DNA of 64,000 bases from Pseudomonas sp. CFBP13508. Lineage in GTDB: Bacteria > Pseudomonadota > Gammaproteobacteria > Pseudomonadales > Pseudomonadaceae. The notes under the pieces are model-generated. The model was not told where the DNA came from. It saw nothing but the letters and a program-made list of their open reading frames with translations, and did not search any database. Location: contig NZ_QFZZ01000004.1 of NCBI RefSeq assembly GCF_005233515.1, positions 62,001 through 126,000 of the forward strand, in the 5' to 3' direction. Both the position numbers and the translations under genes were made by a program. The first letter of the stretch is position 1. Each line of letters starts with the position of its first letter. Positions 17,324 to 26,261 of this stretch are shown piece by piece.

Positions 17324-19398
17324 AGTTACGTTTTGCAGCTGTGTTGTTATTGCCCTGCGGTCTGGCTCACGCCGAGCCACGCATTACCCAGAATGACTTC
17401 GGTGGCGCCGGGCTGTTGCAGACACCGACGGCGCGGATGGCCCCGGCCGGCGAATTGAGCGTCAACGCCAACCGCACCGATCCGTACAGTCGCTACAGCG
17501 TGTCGTTGCAGCCGCTGGACTGGCTCGAAGGTTCGTTCCGCTACACCGCGATCACCAACCGGCCGTACGGCTCGGAGGCCCTCAGCGGCAGTCAAAGCTA
17601 TAAGGACAAGGCGGTCGACGCCAAGATACGGCTGTGGCAGGAAAGCCACTGGGCGCCGGAAGTGGCGCTGGGCTTTCGAGATATCGGTGGTACCGGTTTG
17701 TTCTCCAGCGAATTCTTCGTCGCCAACAAGCGCTTCGACAATTTCGATTTCAGCGCCGGTATCGCCTGGGGCTACATCGGTAATCGCGGCGACTTCGACA
17801 ACCCGCTGGGCTACGTCAGCAATCGCTTCGATACGCGCCCGGCGCTGGAAGGCACCGGTGACGTCAACTCCGGCTCGTATTTTCGTGGCAAGCCTTCACT
17901 GTTCGGTGGCGTGAGCTATCAGACACCTTGGGATCGGCTGAGTCTGAAGCTGGAGTTCGAAGGCAACGATTACAAGAACGAGCCGAAGGACAACGAGATC
18001 AAACAGGACTCGCCGATCAACCTCGGTGCGGTGTTCAAGGTCACCGATTCGATCGACCTCAGCGCCGCGTGGGAGCGGGGCAATACAGCGATGTTCGGAG
18101 TGACCTTCCACACCAATTTCGTCAGCCGCAAGGCGCCGGCCAAAACCTACGACCCGACCCCCGAACCGTTGCCTGCGAAGGCGCCGACGACCTCGATGGA
18201 ACAGGTCAACTGGGCCGATGTGTCGCGGCGTTTGCAGCAGAATGCCGGGTACAAGGTCGAGCGCATCAGCCAGCGCGATTCCGAACTGATCGTCTATGGC
18301 GAGCAGCAGCGTTATTTCCATTCGTCCAAAGCCGTTGGCCGCGCGAGCCGGATTCTCGACAACAGCGTCAACGACGACATCGACTGGTTCACCGTGGTCA
18401 ACAAGCGCTATGACTTGCCGCTCGAAGAAACCAGCCTGCCGCGCCAGACCTTCCGCGAAGTGATCAACAATGAAGAACCGTTGCAGGCGCTGCACCGCAC
18501 CACCGAAATCAACCCGGCGATGCCGCACAACGAGAAAACCCTCTACACCGAAGCGCCGCAGCACTTCAGCTATGGCGTGGGTCTGGGCTTCAAGCAGAAC
18601 GTCGGCGGCCCGGATGGTTTGCTCTATCAGTTCAGTGCCGATGCGGACGCGGAATATCGCTTCAACCGCAACACTTGGTGGAGCGGTTTGCTCAGCGCCA
18701 ACCTGGTCAACAACTTCGACAAATTCGTCTACGACGCGCCGAGCGGATTGCCCCGCGTGCGCACGGATCTGCGCCAGTACCTGACCACGTCAAACACGAC
18801 CATGCCATTGTTCCAGCTCAGCCATGCCGAGCAGTTGGATAAAGACCTGTACGGCATGGTTTACGGCGGTTATCTGGAGTCGATGTTTGCCGGCGTCGGC
18901 GCGGAAGTGTTGTTCCGCCCGACCGGCGAGCGCTGGTCGTTGGGCGCGGACCTGAACTGGGTGCGCCAGCGTGATTTCGATCAGGGCTTTGCCTTGCGCG
19001 ATTACTCGGTCGTGACCGGGCATATCACCGGCTATACCGACCTGCCATTCGATACGCTGGCGGCGGTCAGTGTCGGTCGTTATCTGGCCGGGGATTGGGG
19101 CACCACCGTGGATATCTCCCGTGAGTTCTTCAACGGCGTGCGCGTCGGTGCCTGGGCAACCATCACCACGGCCAGCAGCGCGGAATATGGCGAAGGTAGT
19201 TTCGACAAGGGGCTGTACCTGTCGATCCCGTTCGACGAAATGATGAGCATGTCGACCATGCGCCGCGCCAACCTGGTCTGGGCGCCACTGACCCGAGATG
19301 GCGGCGCCAGACTGAGCCGCAGCTATCAACTGCACTCGATGACGGATAGCCGGGAAGGTGACATGTTCTACCGCAACTTCGAGAAGATTACCGAGTAA
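17320..19398 (+). CDS. yjbH: YjbH/GfcD-family outer-membrane beta-barrel lipoprotein-like protein
   Basis: 692 aa, TTG start in a TTGA overlap. After a short signal peptide come an aromatic-rich barrel segment starting TQNDFGGAGLLQTPTARM (residues about 20-270), a central linker domain (about 280-420) and a second C-terminal barrel part ending in ..YRNFEKITE. This matches the YjbH/GfcD pattern of two half-barrels. GfcD is proposed to form an outer-membrane pore working with GfcB, GfcC and Wza. It is the last gene of the plus-strand island; a REP array follows. Confidence 0.83.
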   Translation: MKLRFAAVLLLPCGLAHAEPRITQNDFGGAGLLQTPTARMAPAGELSVNANRTDPYSRYSVSLQPLDWLEGSFRYTAITNRPYGSEALSGSQSYKDKAVDAKIRLWQESHWAPEVALGFRDIGGTGLFSSEFFVANKRFDNFDFSAGIAWGYIGNRGDFDNPLGYVSNRFDTRPALEGTGDVNSGSYFRGKPSLFGGVSYQTPWDRLSLKLEFEGNDYKNEPKDNEIKQDSPINLGAVFKVTDSIDLSAAWERGNTAMFGVTFHTNFVSRKAPAKTYDPTPEPLPAKAPTTSMEQVNWADVSRRLQQNAGYKVERISQRDSELIVYGEQQRYFHSSKAVGRASRILDNSVNDDIDWFTVVNKRYDLPLEETSLPRQTFREVINNEEPLQALHRTTEINPAMPHNEKTLYTEAPQHFSYGVGLGFKQNVGGPDGLLYQFSADADAEYRFNRNTWWSGLLSANLVNNFDKFVYDAPSGLPRVRTDLRQYLTTSNTTMPLFQLSHAEQLDKDLYGMVYGGYLESMFAGVGAEVLFRPTGERWSLGADLNWVRQRDFDQGFALRDYSVVTGHITGYTDLPFDTLAAVSVGRYLAGDWGTTVDISREFFNGVRVGAWATITTASSAEYGEGSFDKGLYLSIPFDEMMSMSTMRRANLVWAPLTRDGGARLSRSYQLHSMTDSREGDMFYRNFEKITE

Positions 19399-19407
19399 GC
19401 GCTGGTC

Positions 19408-19830
19408 TCTGGGAGCGAGCCTGCTCGCGAATGGTCCGGCACATCCAACATCTGCATCGCCTGACACAACGCTTTCGCGAGCAGGCTCACTCCCACAGGG
19501 GGTTGTGTTACAGCACAGTTTTCGACCCGAACCCTGATCCCTGTGGGAGCGAGCCTGCTCGCGAATGGTCCGGCACATCCAACATCTCCAGTGCCTGACA
19601 CACCGCTTTCGCGAGCAGGCTCGCTCCTACACTTGATCGGCGTCACGCCACACATCCTGGTCATCACCCGAATCCCTGTGGGAGCGAGCCTGCTCGCGAT
19701 GGTCCGGCACATCCAACATCTCCATCGCCTGACACACCGCTTTCGCGAGCAGGCTCGCTCCCACAATTGGACGGCATCACGCCACACATCCTGGTCATCA
19801 CCCAAACCCCTGTGGGAGCGAGCCTGGAGT
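19408..19830. repeat. Tandem array of three REP pairs plus a truncated fourth unit
   Basis: REP pairs at 19408-19497, 19541-19631 and 19676-19765 are repeated with nearly the same internal spacer (GGTCCGGCACATCCAACATC). The later copies also share the joining sequence CATCACGCCACACATCCTGG, a period of about 134 bases. A fourth copy at 19810-19827 breaks off after GAGCCTG. No gene is present. Confidence 0.92.
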
Positions 19831-19856
19831 CGATACTGGTTACCCAAATCCCGGCC

Positions 19857-19882
19857 ACAAAAAAGGGGACTTTCGTCCCCTT
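19857..19882 (-). terminator. Intrinsic terminator of wcaJ
   Basis: On the minus strand AAGGGGAC-GAAA-GTCCCCTT is followed by TTTTTG, a classic terminator 20 bases after the wcaJ stop. Confidence 0.88.
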
Positions 19883-19902
19883 GTGATCTGCAGCGCTGAG
19901 CC

Positions 19903-21297
19903 TCAGTAAATATCCTTCGACAACAACGTAAACGGCGTTTTCACCAGGATCTTCAGATCCAGCCACAACGACCAACTGTTGATGTACTGCAGGTCAATCT
20001 CGACACGCTTTTGCATCTTGTCGATGGTATCGGTCTCGCCGCGGCAGCCGCTGATCTGTGCCAGGCCAGTGATGCCCGGTTTGATTCGGTGACGCGCCAT
20101 GTAAGCGAGAATCTTGCCCGAGTAATAGTTGTTGTGCGCCACCGCATGCGGCCGCGGCCCCACCAGCGCCATATGCCCCTGCAACACGTTGAACAGTTGC
20201 GGCAACTCATCCAGCGAAGTGCGGCGGATAAAACGACCTACTGCGGTAATGCGCGAGTCATTGCGGCTGGCCTGTTTTACTTCGCGGTCATCGTGGACAC
20301 GCATCGAGCGGAATTTCCAGACCTTGATCACCTTGCCGTTCCAGCCATGGCGGTCCTGCTTGAAAAATACCGGGCCGGGCGAGTTGAGTTTCACTGCCAG
20401 AGCGATGATCAGCAGCAGCGGACTGAGGGCGATGATCGCCAGAAATGCCACGGTCTTCTCAACCAGACTTTTGCTCAGCGCAGCGGTCGGACGGCTGGTC
20501 AGCGGGCTTTCGTTCAAGTAGATCGCCGGCAGGCCGTCCACGACTTTCACCGAGTGGTTGAGCAGGGTCAGGCTGTTCAAGTCCGGCACCCACACCACAT
20601 CGACGTTGGCCCCGAGCAAATCGACATACATCGCTTCGATTTTCGCTGCTTCGCACAGCGGCAGGGTGATGTACAAGCGGCGGATGTCGTGGGCTTCGAT
20701 CAGCTCGAGCAACTCATCCTGAGCGCCAACGACACGCGGTGCGTCGGAAGCGAGGACTGGTTTGTCGCCGTTGCTGACCAGGCCGATCAGCGGCAGGTTT
20801 TCCAGTTGGCTGAGTTTCTTCGCCAGGCCCAACGCCAGTTCGCCAGTGCCGACGATCAGCGTGCGGTGCTCGCTTTTACGCGAACGCTGGTAGTACTTGG
20901 AAAACGCATGCAGCGGCGCGTAGAGGAAGGCCTGACCGAGGAAGCCGTACACCGCCCAGCTCAGGATCACCTGACGGGAAAACAGCTCGTCGGCTTGGCA
21001 GACAAACGCGATGCACGCCAGCGCGGCCATGGTCATCGACCAGCCCATGAACAAGCGGCCGAGGCCGGTCAGGTAGTTGTCGCGTTTGCGATAAACGCCG
21101 CTGAATGTGTAAGCCGGCACCGACGCCAGGACGGCGAGGGTGGCACACATTCGGTAATAGAACGCGACGGTGCCGGTGTGCTGTTCAGCGAGGATGAACA
21201 GCAGCGTCACAACGAAAGCCTGTGCCAGCGCCCATTGGCCCCAAAAGGTCAGTCCCTTGAGGCCCGTGCTTCGATTAATACTGAGAGAAAGATCCAT
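19903..21297 (-). CDS. wcaJ: Undecaprenyl-phosphate glucose phosphotransferase (priming enzyme)
   Basis: 464 aa. The N-terminal half has four membrane helices and a CoA-binding-like Rossmann domain (TLIVGTGELALGLAKKL). The C-terminal half is the bacterial sugar transferase domain: FFKQDRHGWNGK, KFRSMR, TSLDELPQLFNVL with the catalytic Asp-Glu, and GPRPHA. It transfers glucose-1-P from UDP-glucose to undecaprenyl phosphate, starting each repeat unit. The start at 21297 is chosen because GGGGA lies at the right distance; an upstream start at 21321 lacks one. It is on the opposite strand, last in the island. Confidence 0.92.
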   Translation of the reverse strand: MDLSLSINRSTGLKGLTFWGQWALAQAFVVTLLFILAEQHTGTVAFYYRMCATLAVLASVPAYTFSGVYRKRDNYLTGLGRLFMGWSMTMAALACIAFVCQADELFSRQVILSWAVYGFLGQAFLYAPLHAFSKYYQRSRKSEHRTLIVGTGELALGLAKKLSQLENLPLIGLVSNGDKPVLASDAPRVVGAQDELLELIEAHDIRRLYITLPLCEAAKIEAMYVDLLGANVDVVWVPDLNSLTLLNHSVKVVDGLPAIYLNESPLTSRPTAALSKSLVEKTVAFLAIIALSPLLLIIALAVKLNSPGPVFFKQDRHGWNGKVIKVWKFRSMRVHDDREVKQASRNDSRITAVGRFIRRTSLDELPQLFNVLQGHMALVGPRPHAVAHNNYYSGKILAYMARHRIKPGITGLAQISGCRGETDTIDKMQKRVEIDLQYINSWSLWLDLKILVKTPFTLLSKDIY

Positions 21298-21689
21298 ACG
21301 ATATCCCCAAAAGACGTCCATTCAGGTTTCAACAGTTGAAAGCCGAGTTGTTATGCAGACTTATTGTTTTTGTTTTAGCGAGTGTCTTGAGGTAACAACA
21401 TCGAGAGCCGAACTGTCGTCAGCCAATAGACTAAGTTATTGCCGGGGATGGTGTCTGACGAGTTCTAACAAGATGGCACTGTGCCAACTTTTTAATATTT
21501 AAATAGAGGGCTGTTAGAAAAGGTCGTAGAGAGGGGGGATGAAAAAATGAGGGCGTATTTGTTACTGTTGAAAGATGAAGGCAGGGAGGCGTTTATCAAT
21601 TCAGGGAGGGGGGAATCAAACAGAGTGCTCTTCTTGTTGTTGTGGTCGCACTTTATATCTGTTTGTCTGGGTTTGAAGGTCGGCTTCGG
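21298..21689. promoter_or_regulatory. Upstream region of wcaJ
   Basis: About 390 AT-rich bases with no supported gene; the plus-strand frames here are antisense to the regulator or have no ribosome site. On the minus strand it includes AACTTAGTCTATTGG (about 21425-21440), a further TTAGTC motif of the kind seen in front of the other exopolysaccharide units. Confidence 0.4.
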
Positions 21690-22349
21690 TTACGCAACGA
21701 CTTCCTGGATCAGGCAATATCCGCGATTTCTAACGGCTCGGAACAATCGCTCGCCATTGCTTGCGCTCTTGAACTTGTCCTGCAACCGGCTCAGGCACAT
21801 TTCCAGGCCACGGTATTGCTCGGGTTCCCGACCAATGCTGATGATCAAGTCATCACGACTGACCACGCGCTCTTCATGGCTCAGCATTTTCCGCACCAGC
21901 GCGGTTTCCAGGCCAGTCAGGCTGATCGCAACATTGTCCTTGAGCAACACGCCTTGTTCATCGTCGAGATGCCAGGTATCGCTGCAAGGCTCAGTGCTCT
22001 CGCTGACATTTGAGATATGAGCGCCTTCTGCACTGCGGGTCGGGAAGCTTTGAAACGGATTGTCTGTTTGCGCGGCTCGCCATTCATTTTCAAGAGTGGC
22101 CAGTATGCGTTGAGTATCATGTTCGATACTGCGCGCAACATTCTTTCGGCTGAGGCTTGGGTAACTGAACTCCATGACCATCGGGGCGGAAGAGGGCGAA
22201 GCAACACCTTCAACAAACATTTGTGCCTGCGACGTGCCAAACGAATTGAAACGTTTACTGGACAAGATGGTTTCCAGTTCACGTTGCGACGTTGTGCTGT
22301 GCGTCACAACAACAAAATATTTTCTGGGGAGGGTTGTACTCGTTTCCAT
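21690..22349 (-). CDS. Winged-helix regulator with degenerate N-terminal domain
   Basis: 219 aa. The last ~90 residues fit an OmpR/PhoB-type DNA-binding domain: SLTGLETALVRKML, then SRDDLI, a recognition-helix stretch around GLEMCLSRLQDKF and the wing RAVRNRGYCL. The N-terminal ~120 residues do not show a normal receiver (no DD pocket, no phospho-Asp context), so control by phosphorylation is unlikely. AGGAGAG precedes the ATG. Its location between wcaJ and a similar regulator suggests it controls the island (inference). Confidence 0.75.
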   Translation of the reverse strand: METSTTLPRKYFVVVTHSTTSQRELETILSSKRFNSFGTSQAQMFVEGVASPSSAPMVMEFSYPSLSRKNVARSIEHDTQRILATLENEWRAAQTDNPFQSFPTRSAEGAHISNVSESTEPCSDTWHLDDEQGVLLKDNVAISLTGLETALVRKMLSHEERVVSRDDLIISIGREPEQYRGLEMCLSRLQDKFKSASNGERLFRAVRNRGYCLIQEVVA

Positions 22350-22627
22350 GTCTCTCTCCTAAATACACACCAAAATTGGCTAAAAGATAAATCGGCAGGC
22401 GAGCAATGACTTCCTCGGAAGTAATCGTAGGCAGGGTTCGGGCCGAAAATGGCCCTCGATAAATTCCACTCGATCTGCTGCTATGTTATGGAGTTTTATT
22501 GTTATTAGGCGTGATGCCGTGCTCATTCAAGTGCTTGAGTTTTAATAAGTATGAAGCGCGATTGAAACGATATGGCTGCATCAGACGATCCTTCGTACGT
22601 ATGCAAAAGGGGAAGACTGTCCGAGAC
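22350..22627. other. Intergenic region between the two regulators
   Basis: AT-rich and about 280 bases long. It carries the ribosome site of the downstream regulator (22350-22360) and presumably its promoter. I see no gene, repeat or clear operator. Confidence 0.5.
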
Positions 22628-23395
22628 TCAGGCAGTCGATATCAGGCCCCGCATCAGGCGATAGCCGTAGCCGCGGATGCTCTGAATCGCGTTTGTACCA
22701 TACATGTCCTTGATTTTTCCACGCAAGCGACTGATTGATTTTTCCAGTGCCCGAGGGTCGTAGAAATTGCTGTTGAGGCCCATGATGCTGGCGATTTCAT
22801 CATGGCTCAGAATGTGATTGCCGGTGTTCGCAAAGGCTTCGAGGATCTTCATCTCGGCGAAGGAGATATCGAGTTTGCGCCGACTGTCCATCAGGCAGAT
22901 CCGTGTCGGATCAAGCGTTAGATTGATATCTCGCTGCCAGTCTTCGCTGTTGAAGAATTCAGTCAGCAACTCGTCGCTGTCATCGCCCAGTGTGTTGAGC
23001 TTGATACAGGCATCCGCCCCAGCAAGAAAATACTTGAGTTTGTTAACGGCGCCGCGGCCGGTGACGACTGCGCAAATAAGCGGTTTCAAGTTGTCATTGC
23101 GCAGGTTCTGCACCAGGGCCAGATTATCTTCGAGCGCCTGTGGGCTATCGATGATGAGGAAAATGGCGCGATATGAACCGATGTAACCTTGTTCTTTATA
23201 CGAACTAGTGAAGGCACCTGTTTCCAGGATCATATCGGACTGCACGTGCTTTGCGATCAGCGATCTGAAATGATCAGCCACACCCAGTGTACGACCCAGC
23301 GCAAGAACACCGGATTCATCATTTGTCGGGCGCGGACTTCTCGTCGCCAAGTTCCCTGAGAGCATCATGCGTTGACTCGAATTAGGTGCTGACAT
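22628..23395 (-). CDS. Second winged-helix regulator with atypical receiver-like domain
   Basis: 255 aa from the ATG at 23395; an in-frame TTG at 23434 is possible and no start has a strong ribosome site. The C-terminal domain has the OmpR/PhoB pattern (ISFAEMKILEAFANTGNHILSHDEI as separate helices, ALEKSISRLRGKI, IRGYGYRL). The central part (AIFLIIDSPQAL..LVQNLRN, VVTGRGAVNKLKYFLAGADACIKL) resembles a receiver fold that has lost the phospho-acceptor Asp. It is a likely phosphorylation-independent regulator, paralogous to its neighbour at 21690. Confidence 0.72.
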   Translation of the reverse strand: MSAPNSSQRMMLSGNLATRSPRPTNDESGVLALGRTLGVADHFRSLIAKHVQSDMILETGAFTSSYKEQGYIGSYRAIFLIIDSPQALEDNLALVQNLRNDNLKPLICAVVTGRGAVNKLKYFLAGADACIKLNTLGDDSDELLTEFFNSEDWQRDINLTLDPTRICLMDSRRKLDISFAEMKILEAFANTGNHILSHDEIASIMGLNSNFYDPRALEKSISRLRGKIKDMYGTNAIQSIRGYGYRLMRGLISTA

Positions 23396-23937
23396 CGGGA
23401 TGTTAAAGCACCGGTTCTCATCTGTGACTGACAATTGGTAACATTTACGCGGATTTTAGACACATCTCCCGAGTTTTCTAACAATAAGTAAGCTTTTCAA
23501 GCTTTTAGTTGATTTTCTCGAGGTTGTGAACTAACGCGTAGATGATGGCTATATGCAATGGTGCCACTATTTTGAGCTTGTGGCGATGGCTTTGTCTATG
23601 TCCTTTTGCCACTGATTGGCCATGTCAACAATGTGTGAAGTTGATCACACTTCATATCTGAACTGAAATATTTGTAGTAATAGATGTAAATTTTTTCAGT
23701 CTAGTTCGTCGGCCGACGATTACTAACATGACTTGAGTGTGGCTATTCGTTAGACCTATTCTTCGAAATCAAAAGATCGCAGCCTTCGGCAGCTCCTACA
23801 GGGAAATGCATTCCCAATGCAGGAGCTGCCGAAGGCTGCGATCTTTGATCTTCATATGCGCCAATTATGTAACTCAGATACTCAACCCTGAGTGTTATTG
23901 ACTGGTCGCTCACCCTGAGTGCTCTGACGGAGGATTA
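23396..23937. other. AT-rich intergenic region with a REP-like palindrome
   Basis: About 540 bases separate the regulator from uppP. The first 370 bases are AT-rich with no gene seen. The palindrome at 23767-23853 is described separately. GGAGG at 23930-23934 is the ribosome site of uppP. Confidence 0.5.
23767..23853. repeat. REP-like palindrome, second family
   Basis: ATCAAAAGATCGCAGCCTTC and its reverse complement flank a short loop; the outer parts read CGGCAGCTCCTAC / AGGAGCTGCCG. The same element occurs at 46923-47006. Confidence 0.88.
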
Positions 23938-24771
23938 ATGGATTTCTGGACCCTTTTCCAGGTATTGATATTAGGCGCGGTAGAAGGCCTGACTGAGTTC
24001 CTGCCCATCTCGAGTACCGGCCACCAGATTATTGTCGCCGACCTGCTTGAATTCGGCGGTGAACGCGCGATGGCGTTCAACATCATTATTCAACTGGGGG
24101 CCATTCTTGCTGTGGTCTGGGAGTTTCGTCCGAAGATCTTCGAAATCGTCAAAGGCCTGCCCACCGAGCGCAACGCGCAACGTTTCACCCTTAATCTGCT
24201 GATCGCGTTTTTCCCGGCCGTTATCCTCGGCGTGTTATTCGCCGACGCGATTCATGAATACCTGTTCAACCCGATCACCGTTGCGGTGGCGCTAGTAGTC
24301 GGTGGCATCGTCATGCTGTGGGCCGAACAGCGCAGCCATGTAGTCAGCGTCGAACATGTCGACGACATGCGCTGGTCCCACGCGTTGAAGGTCGGTTTCG
24401 TACAATGCCTGGCGATGATTCCCGGCACCTCGCGTTCCGGCTCGACGATCATCGGCGGTCTGCTCTTCGGCCTTTCGCGCAAAGCCGCCACCGAGTTCTC
24501 GTTCTTCCTCGCCATGCCGACCATGGTTGGCGCCGCCGTGTACTCCGGCTACAAATACCGCGACCTGTTCCAGCCCAACGACCTGCCAGTATTCGCCCTC
24601 GGCTTCGTCACCGCCTTCATCTTCGCCATGATCGCCGTGCGTGGCCTGCTGAAATTTATCGCCAACCACAGCTATGCCGCGTTCGCGTGGTACCGGATCG
24701 GTTTTGGTTTGTTGATTCTGGCGACTTGGGTGTTTGGCTGGGTGAACTGGACGGCGGCTGCTGCCGCTTGA
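23938..24771 (+). CDS. uppP: Undecaprenyl-diphosphatase
   Basis: 277 aa with eight or so membrane segments. Both BacA/UppP signatures are present: [14 protein letters not shown] (residues about 17-30) and [10 protein letters not shown] (about 161-170). It dephosphorylates undecaprenyl-PP so the carrier lipid can be reused for peptidoglycan and for polymer assembly. Its place at the end of the exopolysaccharide island fits extra demand for carrier. GGAGGATTA precedes the ATG. Confidence 0.93.
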   Translation: MDFWTLFQVLILGAVEGLTEFLPISSTGHQIIVADLLEFGGERAMAFNIIIQLGAILAVVWEFRPKIFEIVKGLPTERNAQRFTLNLLIAFFPAVILGVLFADAIHEYLFNPITVAVALVVGGIVMLWAEQRSHVVSVEHVDDMRWSHALKVGFVQCLAMIPGTSRSGSTIIGGLLFGLSRKAATEFSFFLAMPTMVGAAVYSGYKYRDLFQPNDLPVFALGFVTAFIFAMIAVRGLLKFIANHSYAAFAWYRIGFGLLILATWVFGWVNWTAAAAA

Positions 24772-24778
24772 GGCGTCA

Positions 24779-24804
24779 AGCCAGGCGAATCAAACCGCCT
24801 GGCT
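24779..24804. terminator. Hairpin between convergent uppP and dusA
   Basis: AGCCAGGCG / CGCCTGGCT form a 9-bp stem with an eight-base loop between the two converging stops. No T run follows on either side, so terminator function is uncertain. Confidence 0.4.
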
Positions 24805-24821
24805 GGAGTGAGGGGAGGGCA

Positions 24822-25832
24822 TCAACGCCCTTCAAGCAACTCAGCCGCCTGATCCAGCAACGCCAACGGATCCTTGGCCTTGTGAATATCCACCGACAAC
24901 AACTGACGAAACTTGCGCGCCCCGGGGAACCCTGTGCCCAGGCCCAGCACATGGCGCGTGATGTGATGCATCGCACCACCGGCCAGCAGATGTTCGGCGA
25001 TATAAGGCCGTAATTGCGCCAACGCCTCAGCGCGGCTGATCACCGGTGCAGTACTGCCGAACAGTTGCTGATCGACCTCCGCCAGCAAATACGGATTGTG
25101 ATAAGCCTCACGCCCGAGCATCACGCCATCGAAGGTCTGCAAATGCTCATGGCAGGCCTCCATCGTCTTGATCCCGCCGTTCAGCACAATCTCCAGCTCC
25201 GGAAAATCCGCCTTCAACTGCGCCGCGACGTCATAGCGCAACGGCGGAATGTCGCGATTCTCCTTCGGCGACAACCCCTCCAGAATCGCAATCCGCGCAT
25301 GCACGGTGAAACTCGTGCACCCTGCATCCCGCACAGTCCCGACGAAATCGCACAGCTCGGCATAACTGTCGCGCCCGTTGATGCCGATCCGGTGCTTCAC
25401 CGTCACCGGAATCGACACCGCATCACGCATCGCCTTCACACAATCGGCCACCAACTGCGGATGCCCCATCAGGCACGCGCCGATCATGTTGTTTTGCACA
25501 CGATCACTCGGGCAGCCGACGTTCAGGTTCACCTCGTCGTAGCCATGTTCCTGGGCCATGCGCGCGCAGGCGGCGAGATCGAGCGGAACACTACCGCCGA
25601 GCTGCAACGCGAGCGGGTGCTCGGCTTCGTTGTGACGCAGGAAACGTTCGTGATCACCGTTTAGGAGCGCGCCGGTGGTGACCATTTCGGTGTAGAGCAG
25701 GGCGTGCTTGGACAGGAGGCGCAGGAAGTACCGGCAATGGCGGTCCGTCCAATCCATCATGGGTGCCACACTGAAGCGCCGAGACGGCTCAGGCGTTGGT
25801 TTTACTGGGCTAAAGCTCTGATTCTGGACCAT
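24822..25832 (-). CDS. dusA: tRNA-dihydrouridine(20/20a) synthase
   Basis: 336 aa. FMN-dependent Dus fold: RFSVAPMMDWTDRHCR near the N terminus, LQLGGS, NVGCPSDRVQ with the catalytic Cys, VKHRIGI and LNGGI. The DusA subtype is indicated by the TDRHCR start and length. It reduces U20/U20a in tRNA D-loops. The start at 25832 (MVQNQSF) is chosen because homology begins about 20 residues later; the longer frame to 26000 is not family-like. It marks the right border of the exopolysaccharide island. Confidence 0.93.
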   Translation of the reverse strand: MVQNQSFSPVKPTPEPSRRFSVAPMMDWTDRHCRYFLRLLSKHALLYTEMVTTGALLNGDHERFLRHNEAEHPLALQLGGSVPLDLAACARMAQEHGYDEVNLNVGCPSDRVQNNMIGACLMGHPQLVADCVKAMRDAVSIPVTVKHRIGINGRDSYAELCDFVGTVRDAGCTSFTVHARIAILEGLSPKENRDIPPLRYDVAAQLKADFPELEIVLNGGIKTMEACHEHLQTFDGVMLGREAYHNPYLLAEVDQQLFGSTAPVISRAEALAQLRPYIAEHLLAGGAMHHITRHVLGLGTGFPGARKFRQLLSVDIHKAKDPLALLDQAAELLEGR

Positions 25833-26261
25833 TTTACTCAACGTGTTTTCGACGTGATTTCGGGCGTTTTCAAGGGTTTTCAGCATCTGTTGGTACGATG
25901 TACCCATTCGAAGCCAATACGTACCACTTTCGTTTGTGGCAGCTGTAGGACATGAAAAATGGCTGATGGAAGCACTGCGCTTCACCGCGCAGCACCGCAT
26001 CTGCCGGAATGGGTTGCAAGTCTACCAAGAGAGCGAGATTTGCGCCCCGGAAACGAACTACACGAGCGCGAATCAGAGCTGGATGAGCGGGCGATCAAGT
26101 GGGCGATAACGCAGGTTCGAGTGCATCAATGGCTGCACTTACGTTCAGTCTTGGTTGCGCTGGAAAGAGTGAATGGCATTCTCGGCGTAGAGTGGGGCGC
26201 TGCCGCCCCATCTATGACGATCGATGTGGTCGACCTAATTTCATGAGGGCTCACGACTAAC
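25833..26261. other. Gene-poor stretch between dusA and the type VI cassette
   Basis: About 430 bases. A plus-strand frame at 25959-26246 (95 aa, starting MADGSTALHR) exists, but it has no ribosome site and no recognised family, and a different frame is open in parallel. It could be a gene remnant. The promoter of dusA should lie near 25840-25960. Confidence 0.35.

Noticed and set aside
19408..19830. CRISPR array
   Set aside because: The units are inverted REP pairs with a period of about 134 bases and similar spacers, and no cas genes are present.
20011..21339. Plus-strand frame of 442 codons opposite wcaJ
   Set aside because: The minus-strand gene carries the full sugar-transferase signature and a terminator; the plus frame is rich in Gln, His and Arg as expected of an antisense shadow.
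25959..26246. Plus-strand 95-aa frame between dusA and the type VI cassette
   Set aside because: No ribosome site, no family and a competing open frame; kept only as a possible remnant.
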